Shown here: one piece after another, positions 8,157 to 17,925 of the stretch | Layout of the letters: every line of letters begins with the position of its first letter | How positions within the stretch are numbered: the first letter of the stretch is position 1 | Assembly (NCBI RefSeq): GCF_000332075.2 | Contig: NZ_ALVU02000001.1 | Location: 2,244,324 to 2,308,323, forward strand | Reading direction: 5' to 3' | Source: Synechocystis sp. PCC 7509 | GTDB taxonomy: Bacteria; Cyanobacteriota; Cyanobacteriia; Cyanobacteriales; Chroococcidiopsidaceae | Length of the DNA stretch: 64,000 nt | The notes under the pieces: generated by a model | Told to the model about the DNA's origin: nothing | The model's input: only the letters and a program-made list of their open reading frames with translations | Databases searched by the model: none | Made by a program: the position numbers and the translations under genes

Positions 8157-8954
8157 CTATAAGTTGCCAAGTAAACTTGCTGAATCTGAATCTAAAAATA
8201 ATGTTGCTTGACTGTGCTGGCGTAAAATGGAAGCTGGACAAGTTGGAGAAATAGGAAGTCGCAACATATTCTTGACGGCTATAGCTTTCCGCTTTTCTGG
8301 CGCGAGACAGAGGATCTTTCTACTCTGGCAAATCTGGCGAATTGTGAGAGTAAAAGCATATTGCGGTACGTCTTCAACGCTAAGAAAATGTCCTTCGCCT
8401 ACTTGTTGCTGCCGAGTTGCTGGTTCTAGCTTTACTAATTTTATCTGCCTAGTTTCGTCGAAAGATGCTACCGATGGTTCGTTAAAAGCTAAGTGTCCGT
8501 TTTCACCAATTCCTAGAAAACATAGATCGATAGGTTGGGTTTGTAATAATTGACTATAGCGATCGCATTCTGCTAATGGTTCTACGGCATCGCCTTCTAT
8601 ATAATGAAAATCAACCGCATTTATGCGTTTTTCAACGTTTTTGTGTAAATAATAGCGAAAACTAGCCGGATGTTGGGGGCTAATTCCCAAATATTCATCA
8701 AGATGAAAAAATACAACCCGCGACCAATCTACACCACCCAAAGCAATTAGCGCCTCTAGAAACTTTAGTTGAGAGTTACCTGTTGCTAAAATCACCCTTG
8801 CTTGATTCTGGGTTTTTAGTAGAGATGATAAATAATTTTGGGCTATTTTTGCTGCATCATCCGTTAAAGTAGTTGAGCCGCATAGTCGTACTGTTAAATT
8901 ATCAACTTGAAAGTTTTTAACAGGTGCGTGCAAAGAAGTTGTAAGTTCAAACAT
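8157..8954 (-). CDS. nagB: Glucosamine-6-phosphate deaminase / 6-phosphogluconolactonase family protein
   Basis: A 265-residue protein of the NagB family, which converts glucosamine-6-phosphate to fructose-6-phosphate and ammonia. Motifs include ILATGNSQLKFLEAL near residue 58, VVFFHLDEYLGI with the catalytic Asp, and the signature GIGENGHLAFNEP near residue 150. These are closer to deaminases than to 6-phosphogluconolactonases, which lack the GENGH-AFNEP block. It is a stand-alone gene 81 bp upstream of the rhodopsin on the same strand; no functional link is evident. Confidence 0.88.
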   Translation of the reverse strand: MFELTTSLHAPVKNFQVDNLTVRLCGSTTLTDDAAKIAQNYLSSLLKTQNQARVILATGNSQLKFLEALIALGGVDWSRVVFFHLDEYLGISPQHPASFRYYLHKNVEKRINAVDFHYIEGDAVEPLAECDRYSQLLQTQPIDLCFLGIGENGHLAFNEPSVASFDETRQIKLVKLEPATRQQQVGEGHFLSVEDVPQYAFTLTIRQICQSRKILCLAPEKRKAIAVKNMLRLPISPTCPASILRQHSQATLFLDSDSASLLGNL

Positions 8955-9027
8955 GAATTTTAGGGTAGAAAAGCTATGTTACAGCACTGGTATAAGCTAG
9001 GTTAGACTTTCACTATTTTAAATATCA

Positions 9028-9480
9028 ATGAATTATTGGTTGATTAAGTCTGAACCGGAAACCTACAGCATTTTACACTTAAAAAAAGACCGTCAGACGG
9101 TTTGGGATGGAGTTCGCAATTATCAAGCGCGTAACTTTCTGCGCCAAATGCAGCAAGGAGACAAAGCATTTTTTTATCACTCTAATACCAAAATTCCCGG
9201 TATTGTCGGCTTAATTAGCGTAGCCAAACCCCAAATTGTCGATCCTACCCAGTTTGACCCCGATAGTAAATATTACGATCCTAAGTCCACTCCCGCAGCC
9301 CCGCGCTGGCAGACAGTTGTTATAGAATTTATTGAAGCTTTCCCAACTTTAATATCTTTAGAAACACTAAAACAAGAATTTAGTAGTGATGAACTTTGGG
9401 TAACAAGACGCGGTAATCGCTTATCTGTAATGCCTGTAGATGAAGTAATCGCTAACAAGATTTTGCTATTGACACGTTAA
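9028..9480 (+). CDS. EVE domain-containing protein
   Basis: A 150-residue protein that is a single EVE domain, a PUA-like fold found in bacteria and eukaryotes that binds modified bases in DNA or RNA. The start MNYWLIKSEPETYSI, then WDGVRNYQARNFLRQMQ and GDKAFFYHSN are diagnostic. Family members include thymocyte nuclear protein 1; in bacteria the domain also occurs in modified-base restriction enzymes, but here it is alone. Its last four bases overlap the convergent devC-like gene. Confidence 0.92.
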   Translation: MNYWLIKSEPETYSILHLKKDRQTVWDGVRNYQARNFLRQMQQGDKAFFYHSNTKIPGIVGLISVAKPQIVDPTQFDPDSKYYDPKSTPAAPRWQTVVIEFIEAFPTLISLETLKQEFSSDELWVTRRGNRLSVMPVDEVIANKILLLTR

Positions 9481-10631
9481 AAAACATCCGCCGGATCTGC
9501 TGATCGAAGTTTTCGCATTGCGATCGCACCCGAAACGCTACACATAATAACTGTTAGTACAAATACCGTTACCGCTCGATCTACCGTCATTGAAATCGGT
9601 AAAAGTGTCGCTGCATAGGTAACTTGATAGAGTCCAAAAGAAAGGGCAAAACCAGGAAGAAAGCCTAAAATCGCCAGCAATAACGCTTCTTGGGTCAAAA
9701 CTCCCAGCAAATATAAGTTTGTATAACCCATTGCTTTTAGGGTGGCATATTCTGGCAAATGATCGGAGACATCAGCATACAAAATTTGATAAACAATTAC
9801 GATCCCGACAATAAACCCCACTCCTACACCCAAACCAAATATAAACCCGATTCCCGTACCGCTTGCCCAATAATCTTTTTCAATTTGAGCAAATTCTTCA
9901 GTAGTCAACACTTTGACATCATCGGGTAAACCAGCAATTAGTTGACTTCGCACTTGTTCAATATCTGCGCCAGGAGTTAGATTAATTAGACCAACTTCGA
10001 TTTGTTCTGGTTTGCGATCGGGAAACAGTTGTAAAAACGTTGAATCGCTAGTAATAACATTGCCATCCGCCGCAAAAGACGATCCGTTGGTAAATAAGCC
10101 TTTAACGCTAATACTTTTGCTATTTAGTTCTGTTTCCAGCGTACCTGTTTTATTAAAGCTATCGGCAATTGTGCCATATTCGGGACGACCAGCTTGGTCA
10201 AACAAAACCTGATTTAATAGCTTTAACTGGTCTAAATTTTGGTTAACTTCAGGAAGCTTAAACACAGGTTTTGCGGGATCGACTCCCCACACTAAAATAG
10301 CGCGGGTAATACGAGTTTCTGGATTGCGCCATAGTCCGCTATCAATGTAAAGAGGACTTACTGATGCTACACCTTCATAACTCAAAGTTTGATACAGACG
10401 TTCTCTAGAAAAGCTTTTGACTGCAATCAGTGCTTGCAATTGTGGATTAATTAAAACTAAATCGGCTTGTAAGCTGCGATGAGGTTTGACGGCGGAATCG
10501 TACAACGCACCCTCAAAACCCATTTGGATAAATATTAGCAAGTCAGCAAAGGCAATTCCAGAAATCGCCACAGCTAAACGGGTTTTTTCTCTAGTTACTT
10601 GCAGCCATGCTAGAGGAATTTTGTTAAACAT
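9477..10631 (-). CDS. devC: DevC-like ABC exporter permease
   Basis: A 384-residue FtsX/MacB-type permease: one N-terminal membrane helix (residues about 20-40), a large periplasmic domain, and three C-terminal helices (about 265-290, 310-335, 350-375). The start MFNKIPLAWLQVTREKTR and the whole layout match DevC, the permease of the DevBCA exporter that moves glycolipids in heterocystous cyanobacteria; paralogues with other cargo are widespread, including in non-heterocystous species. The cognate devB-like gene lies 1.4 kb upstream and no DevA ATPase gene is in the window. Confidence 0.9.
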   Translation of the reverse strand: MFNKIPLAWLQVTREKTRLAVAISGIAFADLLIFIQMGFEGALYDSAVKPHRSLQADLVLINPQLQALIAVKSFSRERLYQTLSYEGVASVSPLYIDSGLWRNPETRITRAILVWGVDPAKPVFKLPEVNQNLDQLKLLNQVLFDQAGRPEYGTIADSFNKTGTLETELNSKSISVKGLFTNGSSFAADGNVITSDSTFLQLFPDRKPEQIEVGLINLTPGADIEQVRSQLIAGLPDDVKVLTTEEFAQIEKDYWASGTGIGFIFGLGVGVGFIVGIVIVYQILYADVSDHLPEYATLKAMGYTNLYLLGVLTQEALLLAILGFLPGFALSFGLYQVTYAATLLPISMTVDRAVTVFVLTVIMCSVSGAIAMRKLRSADPADVF

Positions 10632-10650
10632 AATTATTTTTGTTGGCTTT

Positions 10651-10851
10651 TCACCACAGTAGATCGTTCATAAAACCGTAAATTTTCACAAAATCAATCT
10701 TTGCTAAAGTCACCATCAAGCGAACTTGCTCTTTAGTTTTTTCAGTTCCATTTGAGCAAATAACTTTACTTGATGCGATCGCAATAATCACCCAAGGGTA
10801 AGTTTTGCGGCGAAAAAAGCGAAACCAAACAAATGATGTTTTGTACAACAT
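10651..10851 (-). CDS. Small open reading frame of unknown function (doubtful)
   Basis: A 66-codon frame in the 236-bp spacer between the DUF2834 gene and devC, on the same strand as both. No family is recognised. The first 30 residues are basic then hydrophobic (RRKTYPWVIIAIASSK) and the rest is helical-looking. There is no strong ribosome site (AGAAAG six bases before the ATG). It may be a real small protein, a decayed gene, or non-coding. Confidence 0.2.
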   Translation of the reverse strand: MLYKTSFVWFRFFRRKTYPWVIIAIASSKVICSNGTEKTKEQVRLMVTLAKIDFVKIYGFMNDLLW

Positions 10852-10867
10852 GGCTTTCTGTTGTTAG

Positions 10868-11206
10868 TTAAAGCTTTACAGATGCGCGATCGCTTTCTTC
10901 CAGCTTGCGCTGTCTCATTAGTAAAAATAACGGTAATCCCAACGAAACCCCAACGAGCAAATTACTAGCAACATAAACCCATAGATTTTTCATTCCTAGC
11001 CGCGAACCTTCCCAGAATACAAAAACCCAAAGCACTAGCGATGACACAATCAAATCCATAGCAAAAAAGCTAGAGATGCGATTAATAAATAGTTGCTCAA
11101 AAAAAAGCTGTAAGTTTAATCCGTGTTTTACTAAAAAAGGCACAAATTGAGAATAAGGTAATATAGTTCCTAAAATGCAAAAAATTAAATAGGTAGTTTG
11201 AATCAT
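10868..11206 (-). CDS. DUF2834 membrane protein
   Basis: A 112-residue protein with three hydrophobic segments (about residues 4-20, 45-65 and 75-98) and no enzyme motif. Length, MDLIVSSLVLWVFVFWEG and the following LWVYVASNLLVGVSLGLPLFL match DUF2834, a small integral membrane family common in bacteria and plant-type phototrophs with no assigned function. It lies between the methyltransferase and devC on the same strand. Confidence 0.8.
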   Translation of the reverse strand: MIQTTYLIFCILGTILPYSQFVPFLVKHGLNLQLFFEQLFINRISSFFAMDLIVSSLVLWVFVFWEGSRLGMKNLWVYVASNLLVGVSLGLPLFLLMRQRKLEESDRASVKL

Positions 11207-11297
11207 AAATTCCTCCTTATATCAAACATTCGTTATAAGTTGAGTTAGAGCGGAAGTCTGTAGTTTTTGCAATTGCCTTTGAACTGTCTCTAAACTA

Positions 11298-12005
11298 TTA
11301 AAGTTTTACGCCTTGACCATAGATAAAATATGTATCTGTAAGTTTTACCTGTGCTTGGAAGCCAGCTTGAGTTAGTTTGTGGAGCAAGACATCAGGTTGA
11401 TAATAAATTTTAAATATCTGAAACTCTCGCTCGTCATTTAGCTTGCGCTTTTGGTAAATTTCATTTTTGTCTTGAAGCGGATGATCTTTAGCTGAAGATG
11501 TTATTTCAAAATAAGAATCAATAATCAAAACTTTGCCACCGGGAATAACTGAGTCATAAACTTTGCTCAAAAACTCATCAACTTTTATAGGGGGAATGTG
11601 AGATAGCCAAAAAGAAAAGAAAACTAGATCGTATTGTTTATCTGGTTGCCATGAAAATAAATCTAGCTGCCGATATTCTACGTTAGGAGCGTTGTTTAGT
11701 TTTTGGCGATTAATTTCAATCATTTCTTGGGAAGCATCTATCACTGTAACTTGCTTACCAATCTTCAAAAGTTCTTGCGTCCATATGCCAGTACCACAAG
11801 CTAACTCTAATATTGAATCAACAGTTCCTACTTGCTGGACAACATTTTTGAGAATAGCAACTTCATCAAACCAACGTTGGTTTATTTCCAATCCGCGATC
11901 GTAGCGCCCAATTCGATAAAACCATTCATCATATTCTTTAGCTCTAGCTTTGTAGTAAGTAATCTGTTCTTGGATTGTTTCTTGCGTCACTTGGTTTTCC
12001 TCCAA
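11298..12005 (-). CDS. Class I SAM-dependent methyltransferase
   Basis: A 235-residue methyltransferase. The S-adenosylmethionine motif I is ILELACGTGIWTQELL near residue 63, followed by motif II VIDASQEMIEI and motif IV LVFFSFWLSHIPP. The N-terminal ITYYKARAKEYDEWFYRIGRY is typical of a Methyltransf_25/11 group that includes small-molecule methylases. The substrate is unknown. It is inserted between the devB-like and devC-like genes, so it could modify the exported product, which is an inference from position. Confidence 0.85.
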   Translation of the reverse strand: MEENQVTQETIQEQITYYKARAKEYDEWFYRIGRYDRGLEINQRWFDEVAILKNVVQQVGTVDSILELACGTGIWTQELLKIGKQVTVIDASQEMIEINRQKLNNAPNVEYRQLDLFSWQPDKQYDLVFFSFWLSHIPPIKVDEFLSKVYDSVIPGGKVLIIDSYFEITSSAKDHPLQDKNEIYQKRKLNDEREFQIFKIYYQPDVLLHKLTQAGFQAQVKLTDTYFIYGQGVKL

Positions 12006-12050
12006 GGATTAAAGTTTATAAACATCTCATTAATGTAAGTTCACGAAAAG

Positions 12051-13232
12051 CTAGAGATTAATAGCTGTCTGTACTTGCAAATTAGTTAGCCCAGCAACCC
12101 GCTTGCTACCAGTAGGGTTGAGGCGAATTTTGACTTCTACTATACGGCGATCTAAGTTTTCTCCTGGTTGATCGCTAAATACTTTTTGACGCTCTACTTG
12201 TAAACCAATTTGCGCTACTGTGCCTTTAATTTCTCCATCAAAAGCTTGACTTGTAATTACTGCAAGCTGTCCAACTTTAACTTTACTAATATCAGTTTGA
12301 TAAACTTCAGCTATTGCCAGCATTTTGTCAGTTTTTCCCATCTCAACAATCCCGTCATCGCTGAGTTTTTCGCCAGGGTAAGTATGAATTTTTAAAATTT
12401 GCCCTGCTATCGGCGAACGGATATAAGCTCGATCCAAAGCAGTTTGAGCGCTTTTGACGGCAGAAAGTGCAGTTTCTACCTCTGTCTGCGCTGCTTGCAC
12501 ATCTACTGGGCGCACTTCAGAAATTTGATTTAAGGTAGCTTTAGCTTGATTAATTTGAGCTTGCAGACTTGACAAATTACGGTCTTTAATTGCGATCGCT
12601 TCCTTTAATTGCGCCGATGCGGTTTCTGCTACCAAACGCTTGCTATCTAAGTTAGAAGCTGCGATCGCGCCTTGCCCATACAACTGTACAAAACGGTTAT
12701 ACTCAGCCGAAGCTGTGCGTACTTCCGATTCCCACCGAGCGATCGCCGCATTTTGAGTTTCATTACCACCATTTAATTCTGCCTCTAACTGCCTAATTGT
12801 TGCTTGTTGCGCCTGAATTTCCCCGGTTTTTGCCCCAGCTTTAACTTGATTTAGCTTGGCAATAGCGTTTTTTACTTGTTCTTTTGCTTGCTGTAATTCA
12901 TCGCTGAGGCGATCGCTAGAATCTAATATTGCTAATACTTGTCCAGTTTTAACTATGTCCCCTTCAGTCACTAATAATTGCGCTAGGCGATCGCCATCCA
13001 AAGCCACCGGGGCAGCCAAGCTAATTGTTTCCGCTTCTGGCTCTAATCTGCCTAAAGCTGTTATTTTTTTTGCTGGAGGTGTTGTTACGACAGTCTGCGG
13101 GGCTGTTTGCGTCAACATTCCCGACTGAGAAATGCCATAATAAGCGATCGCACTTGTTGCCGCTATAGCTGCTATGACTAAACCAATTAACTTTTTATCT
13201 TTAGGAATGGGAAGAAGTCGCGCATCTTTCAT
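12051..13232 (-). CDS. devB: DevB-like periplasmic adaptor (membrane fusion protein)
   Basis: A 393-residue HlyD-type adaptor. A single membrane helix (LIGLVIAAIAATSAIAYYGI, residues about 16-35) is followed by the DevB opening KKITALGRLEPEAE, a lipoyl-like half near residue 60-110, a long coiled coil (about 110-270, rich in A, Q and E) and the second half with IRSPIAGQILKIHTYPGEKL. It would bridge the inner-membrane exporter and a TolC-type channel. Its ATG overlaps the stop of the TetR gene (ATGA), so translation is coupled to the regulator. Confidence 0.92.
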   Translation of the reverse strand: MKDARLLPIPKDKKLIGLVIAAIAATSAIAYYGISQSGMLTQTAPQTVVTTPPAKKITALGRLEPEAETISLAAPVALDGDRLAQLLVTEGDIVKTGQVLAILDSSDRLSDELQQAKEQVKNAIAKLNQVKAGAKTGEIQAQQATIRQLEAELNGGNETQNAAIARWESEVRTASAEYNRFVQLYGQGAIAASNLDSKRLVAETASAQLKEAIAIKDRNLSSLQAQINQAKATLNQISEVRPVDVQAAQTEVETALSAVKSAQTALDRAYIRSPIAGQILKIHTYPGEKLSDDGIVEMGKTDKMLAIAEVYQTDISKVKVGQLAVITSQAFDGEIKGTVAQIGLQVERQKVFSDQPGENLDRRIVEVKIRLNPTGSKRVAGLTNLQVQTAINL

Positions 13233-13810
13233 ATTTCTTCTCCTACATACTTAGATAACATTTCGCTTACCAACCCCCCTTGTTCTGTATAAGAAATAGT
13301 TTCTTCGCCAAATAACCGCCGCAAAACCAAGCCGTAAAGCGAATTCAGAACAAAATCAACCAGCACCCTTTGGGAAACTTGCAGATAGTTGGCAATCTCT
13401 GTAATTGTTTGTTCGTCTACTTCTCTAAGCTTTTGTTTAATCGATATATCTGACCAAGCCTGTTGTTGATGAAAATCAATCCATAGCAACGATTGCTTGC
13501 CTATACGATCTTCATTTTTAGCTACAAACTTAAACAAGCAAGCAACTCGCTCTTTTAACGTGGGCGGGTTTCCTGCTTCTGCTAAAAATTGCAATATATT
13601 TTGCTGTTCTAATTCTTCTACCAACTGCAAAAATAAAGCTTCTTTACTCGGAAAATAGTGATACAACGTTCCTGTAGAAACCCCTATCCCTTGCGCTAAC
13701 TGCCGCATGGTAATTGAGCTATAACTTTTTTGAGCAAATAAGTCAAAACTTTTCATCAACAGTTCTTGGCGGTACTGGTCGCGGTCAACAATCTTCGGCA
13801 TACTGAGCAA
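13229..13810 (-). CDS. TetR/AcrR family transcriptional regulator
   Basis: A 193-residue repressor-type regulator. The helix-turn-helix is in residues 10-55: LLMKSFDLFAQKSYSSITMR, QLAQGIGVSTGTLYHYFPSK, EALF. The C-terminal ligand-binding half is not assignable. It is the first gene of the dev-like operon, sharing four bases with devB, so it most likely controls this exporter and itself. Confidence 0.93.
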   Translation of the reverse strand: MLSMPKIVDRDQYRQELLMKSFDLFAQKSYSSITMRQLAQGIGVSTGTLYHYFPSKEALFLQLVEELEQQNILQFLAEAGNPPTLKERVACLFKFVAKNEDRIGKQSLLWIDFHQQQAWSDISIKQKLREVDEQTITEIANYLQVSQRVLVDFVLNSLYGLVLRRLFGEETISYTEQGGLVSEMLSKYVGEEI

Positions 13811-13912
13811 CAGACTTAATACCTATAATTATCTCCGATCGCTAGATTTTATATCGAACATAAGTTATAAAATAACAGATTGTTAATTGAGGTGCAAGTA
13901 TTGGTGACTTTT

Positions 13913-14692
13913 TTAAAATTCCCGTTGGGCAAATACTAGAATAGCGATCGCCAAAATCAATACAATATAAACCACGCCATAAGCAGCATTGGCTAGGAGT
14001 GTTAGCGAGTTTGGTAATAATTCTGATCCGTAAACTGCTAGATTTTTTAAGTCTAAACGCGATAAGTCAGGCAATATTAAGTATAGAGTTTGAGTTAGGC
14101 GCTCAAAACCAGGATTTTTACTAATACGCCCAATAGTAACTAAGTCTTGGCTAAAATTGCCCATCAAGAACACGGCAAAAGTTAGCAGTGTTGCTAGTAC
14201 CGAACTTGTAAATACTCCCAAAGCCAAAGCAAAAGCAGTAATCAAACTTAGCTGCAAAACTAAAAACACCGCCGCCAGCAAGATGCTACTAAGTGAGTAA
14301 TTAATACCTTGAAATTGCAACAAAGCAAGATAAATTACCATCATTACCGCGATAAGTAACCCTAAAACACTAGATAAACCTAAATGTTTGGCAATAATAA
14401 ATTCAGCGCGACTAATCGGTTTAGCAATTAAAGATAAAACTGTGCGTTTTTCAATCTCTTTACTAACTAACCCCGTACCGACAAACACCGCCACAATTAA
14501 ACCTAGTACACTCATCGCCGCCAGTCCAAAATCTAAAAAGATTTTGTCTTCGGTACTAGCGGCTATTTGCGGAAGTAGCTGCATAACTACTACCATTAGC
14601 AACGCATAGAAGCCAATAATGTATAAAATGCGATCGCGGATTACTTCCCGAAACACATTAGTTGCCATCACAAAAATTCTACCCAAACTCAC
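13913..14692 (-). CDS. ABC-2 type transporter permease
   Basis: A 259-residue membrane protein with six hydrophobic segments (for example IIGFYALLMVVVMQLLPQ, FGLAAMSVLGLIVAVFVGTG and VVYIVLILAIAILVF). The segment GLVSKEIEKRTVLSLIAKPISRAEFIIAKHL is typical of the ABC-2 permeases of the NosY/CcmB-like sort in which the cytoplasmic loop contacts an ATPase. No ATPase gene is next to it. It starts 12 bp after the stop of the exported protein at 14705-15400, so the two are probably co-transcribed. Confidence 0.85.
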   Translation of the reverse strand: MSLGRIFVMATNVFREVIRDRILYIIGFYALLMVVVMQLLPQIAASTEDKIFLDFGLAAMSVLGLIVAVFVGTGLVSKEIEKRTVLSLIAKPISRAEFIIAKHLGLSSVLGLLIAVMMVIYLALLQFQGINYSLSSILLAAVFLVLQLSLITAFALALGVFTSSVLATLLTFAVFLMGNFSQDLVTIGRISKNPGFERLTQTLYLILPDLSRLDLKNLAVYGSELLPNSLTLLANAAYGVVYIVLILAIAILVFAQREF

Positions 14693-14704
14693 TATAAACT
14701 TCCT

Positions 14705-15400
14705 TTAGCGTGTGGACGCAACGACGGGAATATTAGCAACAAACAACTGTAATTGTTGATCGGGATAGTCGGTAAGTTGCAATGATAGGCTTTTCACATC
14801 ATCAAGTAAAGCTGTAGGAATGCTAATTGTCCCCGTATTATTTCCGTCGGGTGGTAATTCCTCTGGTAAGCCTTCAGTGTTGGCGCTTAAAGCTCGTCCG
14901 CGATCGTCGGTTACATCCATAAAACTATACAAAAAACGCACAGTTTTATCCCCTTTATTTTTAAAATCTAACTTCAATACCAATGCCCCGCCAGAATACC
15001 GAGCCGAGGTAACACTTAAAGTTACATCTTGATTAGTATTGCTAATGGGAAAACCTGCTTGAGGCGTTTCGGTAGCGGCCACTAATTGAGCTTTTGGCGC
15101 TACAGAATTATTACTTTGAGTAGTACGCACTTTTTGAGGTCTAACTTTCTTGCCTTTGCCAGAAATTCGGGCTTTGACGGTATTGAGAATATCTTGCTCT
15201 TTCAACATAACTACCGAGCCTTCTTTTTGCGAAGTGGGCTTGCGGACTTTTATTTTGGTAGCGGGGCGAGCATCAGGCTTAGTAACGCTTTTGAGTGCCT
15301 CATGTCCAATCCCGTAAGCCAACACCGAACTTAGATAACCCGAACCTACCATCAAGGTTAATAATACTAAAGTTAAAATTGCTGTGGAATTTAATTTCAT
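14705..15400 (-). CDS. Exported or membrane-anchored protein of unknown function
   Basis: A 231-residue protein. Residues about 7-29 (ILTLVLLTLMVGSGYLSSV) are a signal peptide or N-terminal anchor. A basic, low-complexity linker (about 45-110) leads to a C-terminal beta-rich domain (VTLSVTSARYSGGALVLKL, then KTVRFLYSFMDVTDDRGR), which resembles a DUF4352-like immunoglobulin-type fold in pattern only. It lies immediately upstream of the ABC-2 permease gene. No specific function can be given. Confidence 0.7.
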   Translation of the reverse strand: MKLNSTAILTLVLLTLMVGSGYLSSVLAYGIGHEALKSVTKPDARPATKIKVRKPTSQKEGSVVMLKEQDILNTVKARISGKGKKVRPQKVRTTQSNNSVAPKAQLVAATETPQAGFPISNTNQDVTLSVTSARYSGGALVLKLDFKNKGDKTVRFLYSFMDVTDDRGRALSANTEGLPEELPPDGNNTGTISIPTALLDDVKSLSLQLTDYPDQQLQLFVANIPVVASTR

Positions 15401-15539
15401 TGGGCAAAATATATTTTAAAAAATAACAAAGTCGTTGTTATGATAATATATGCGATTGGATGGGCGATCGCGAACTTGATAGGTTTTAGATCCATCCAGC
15501 AAAAGTCGATATAGCATCGATATACTAAAATGTAGTCTG

Positions 15540-15612
15540 CGGCAGTTGGCCGAGCGGTTGAGGCAACGAGCTCATAATTCGTGTTAGGCAGGTTCAACTC
15601 CTGCACTGCCGA
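15540..15612 (+). tRNA. tRNA with CAU anticodon (tRNA-Ile2 or elongator tRNA-Met)
   Basis: A complete 73-base cloverleaf. The acceptor stem CGGCAGT pairs fully with ACTGCCG, followed by discriminator A at 15612. The D arm is GCC/GGC, the anticodon stem ACGAG/TTCGT with loop CTCATAA gives anticodon CAT, the variable loop is GTTAG, and the T arm is GCAGG-TTCAACT-CCTGC. The paired first base and the absence of three GC pairs in the anticodon stem rule out the initiator. The D-arm layout resembles plastid trnI-CAU, whose C is lysidine-modified, so tRNA-Ile is slightly favoured over elongator Met. No CCA is encoded. Confidence 0.9.
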
Positions 15613-15679
15613 TTACAAGTATTTCAACTATTGAAAGATTTTTTGTACCATCATTGGGTGAAAGTGCTAATATTTGTGA

Positions 15680-15764
15680 TCGAGCTAGGGGTGTCTGATA
15701 GACCAGGCTGAGATAGTCCCTTAGAACCTGAGACTGGGTAATACCAGCGTAGGGAAGCTGTGAT
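15680..15764 (+). promoter_or_regulatory. TPP riboswitch (THI box)
   Basis: The spacer before thiC holds the conserved thiamine pyrophosphate aptamer: GGGGTG at 15688, then AGGCTGAGATAG at about 15706-15717, ACCTGA at 15726-15731, and CTGGGTAATACCAGCGTAGG near 15734-15753 followed by GAAGCTG. These are the invariant segments of both arms of the TPP fold. The thiC ATG at 15780 is only about 20 bases past the aptamer, so control is more likely at translation initiation than by a terminator; this is an inference from spacing. Confidence 0.95.
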
Positions 15765-15776
15765 TAGAGGTAATAA

Positions 15777-17150
<1,374 letters not shown>

Positions 17151-17188
17151 ATTTTGATTTTGTTGCAGTGCAACGTCTGAAATTTTGA

Positions 17189-17219
17189 TGTAGAGACGTT
17201 GCACTGCAACGTCTCTACA
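17189..17219. repeat. Perfect 31-bp palindrome, interspersed repeat family A
   Basis: TGTAGAGACGTTGCA, one C, then the exact reverse complement. The related half-site GTTGCAGTGCAACGTCT lies just before it at 17163-17178. Its right arm runs into pyrE and provides the last bases and the TAG stop codon of that gene. A shorter relative is at 54090-54110. It may also act as a transcription end signal between the convergent thiC and pyrE genes. Confidence 0.85.
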
Positions 17220-17832
17220 TTGCCCGAAATCGCTCTTGAAGGTCAGTAATTGTAAAAATTGACTGGAAATTCAAACCCGCCGACTTATACAACTGTTCTC
17301 CTCCCTGCTGTCTATCTACTAGCGCCATTACGTCAGTAACGCTATAGCCCGCGCCTGTGAGCCTCTCTACGGCTTGTAATGCTGATTGTCCGGTAGTTAC
17401 CACGTCTTCTAGAACTACCACCGGCGCACCCATAGGTAAAGTTAAGCCTTCGATATACGCCATAGTTCCATGTCCCTTTGCTTCTTTTCTGATAATTAAA
17501 GCGGGAATTGGGCGGTTTTCATAAACCGAAACTACACTCACGGCGCTTACAATCGGATCTGCTCCTAAAGTAAGACCTGCCACTGCTTGAGTCTTGTTAG
17601 GAAGCTGGGATAATAGTAGACGGGCGATCGCAATTGCTCCTTGAGGATGTAAAGTTACTTGCTTACCATTAATGTAGTAAGAACTTTTTTGACCAGAAGA
17701 AAGTACAAAATCACCCTCTTGATAGGCTAAAGTACAAAATAAATCGAGCAAATGAGATTTTACGAGCGTTAAATCGGCATCAACGGCCCAAACTTCCGTA
17801 TTTATCTGGTTGGGGATTTGGTTAGTCATCAT
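17215..17832 (-). CDS. pyrE: Orotate phosphoribosyltransferase
   Basis: A 205-residue PRTase that joins orotate and PRPP to give OMP in pyrimidine synthesis. The PRPP loop is PVVVLEDVVTTGQSALQ near residue 140, the family opening is FVLSSGQKSSYYINGKQVTL, and IIRKEAKGHGT is the flexible catalytic loop. The final Met and stop codon are contributed by an inserted palindrome (17189-17219), so the original C-terminus may have been altered. Start chosen at the ATG at 17832; a second ATG three bases later is equally possible. Confidence 0.95.
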   Translation of the reverse strand: MMTNQIPNQINTEVWAVDADLTLVKSHLLDLFCTLAYQEGDFVLSSGQKSSYYINGKQVTLHPQGAIAIARLLLSQLPNKTQAVAGLTLGADPIVSAVSVVSVYENRPIPALIIRKEAKGHGTMAYIEGLTLPMGAPVVVLEDVVTTGQSALQAVERLTGAGYSVTDVMALVDRQQGGEQLYKSAGLNFQSIFTITDLQERFRAM

Positions 17833-17925
17833 TAAAATTTAATAGTTGTGGCAAAGCCAAAAATAAGCTAACACTGATGCTAGATGCAACCATAAACAAA
17901 AAATTTACAAGTGAGGAGCAACATT

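Noticed and set aside
9477-9480. Four-base gene overlaps at convergent ends (also 7371-7374 and 47548-47551)
   Set aside because: Unusual in threes, but convergent overlaps at stop codons are common in compact bacterial DNA and need no special cause.
15397-15606. 69-codon minus-strand frame across the tRNA
   Set aside because: It covers the complete CAU tRNA and has no family resemblance; the tRNA explains the sequence.
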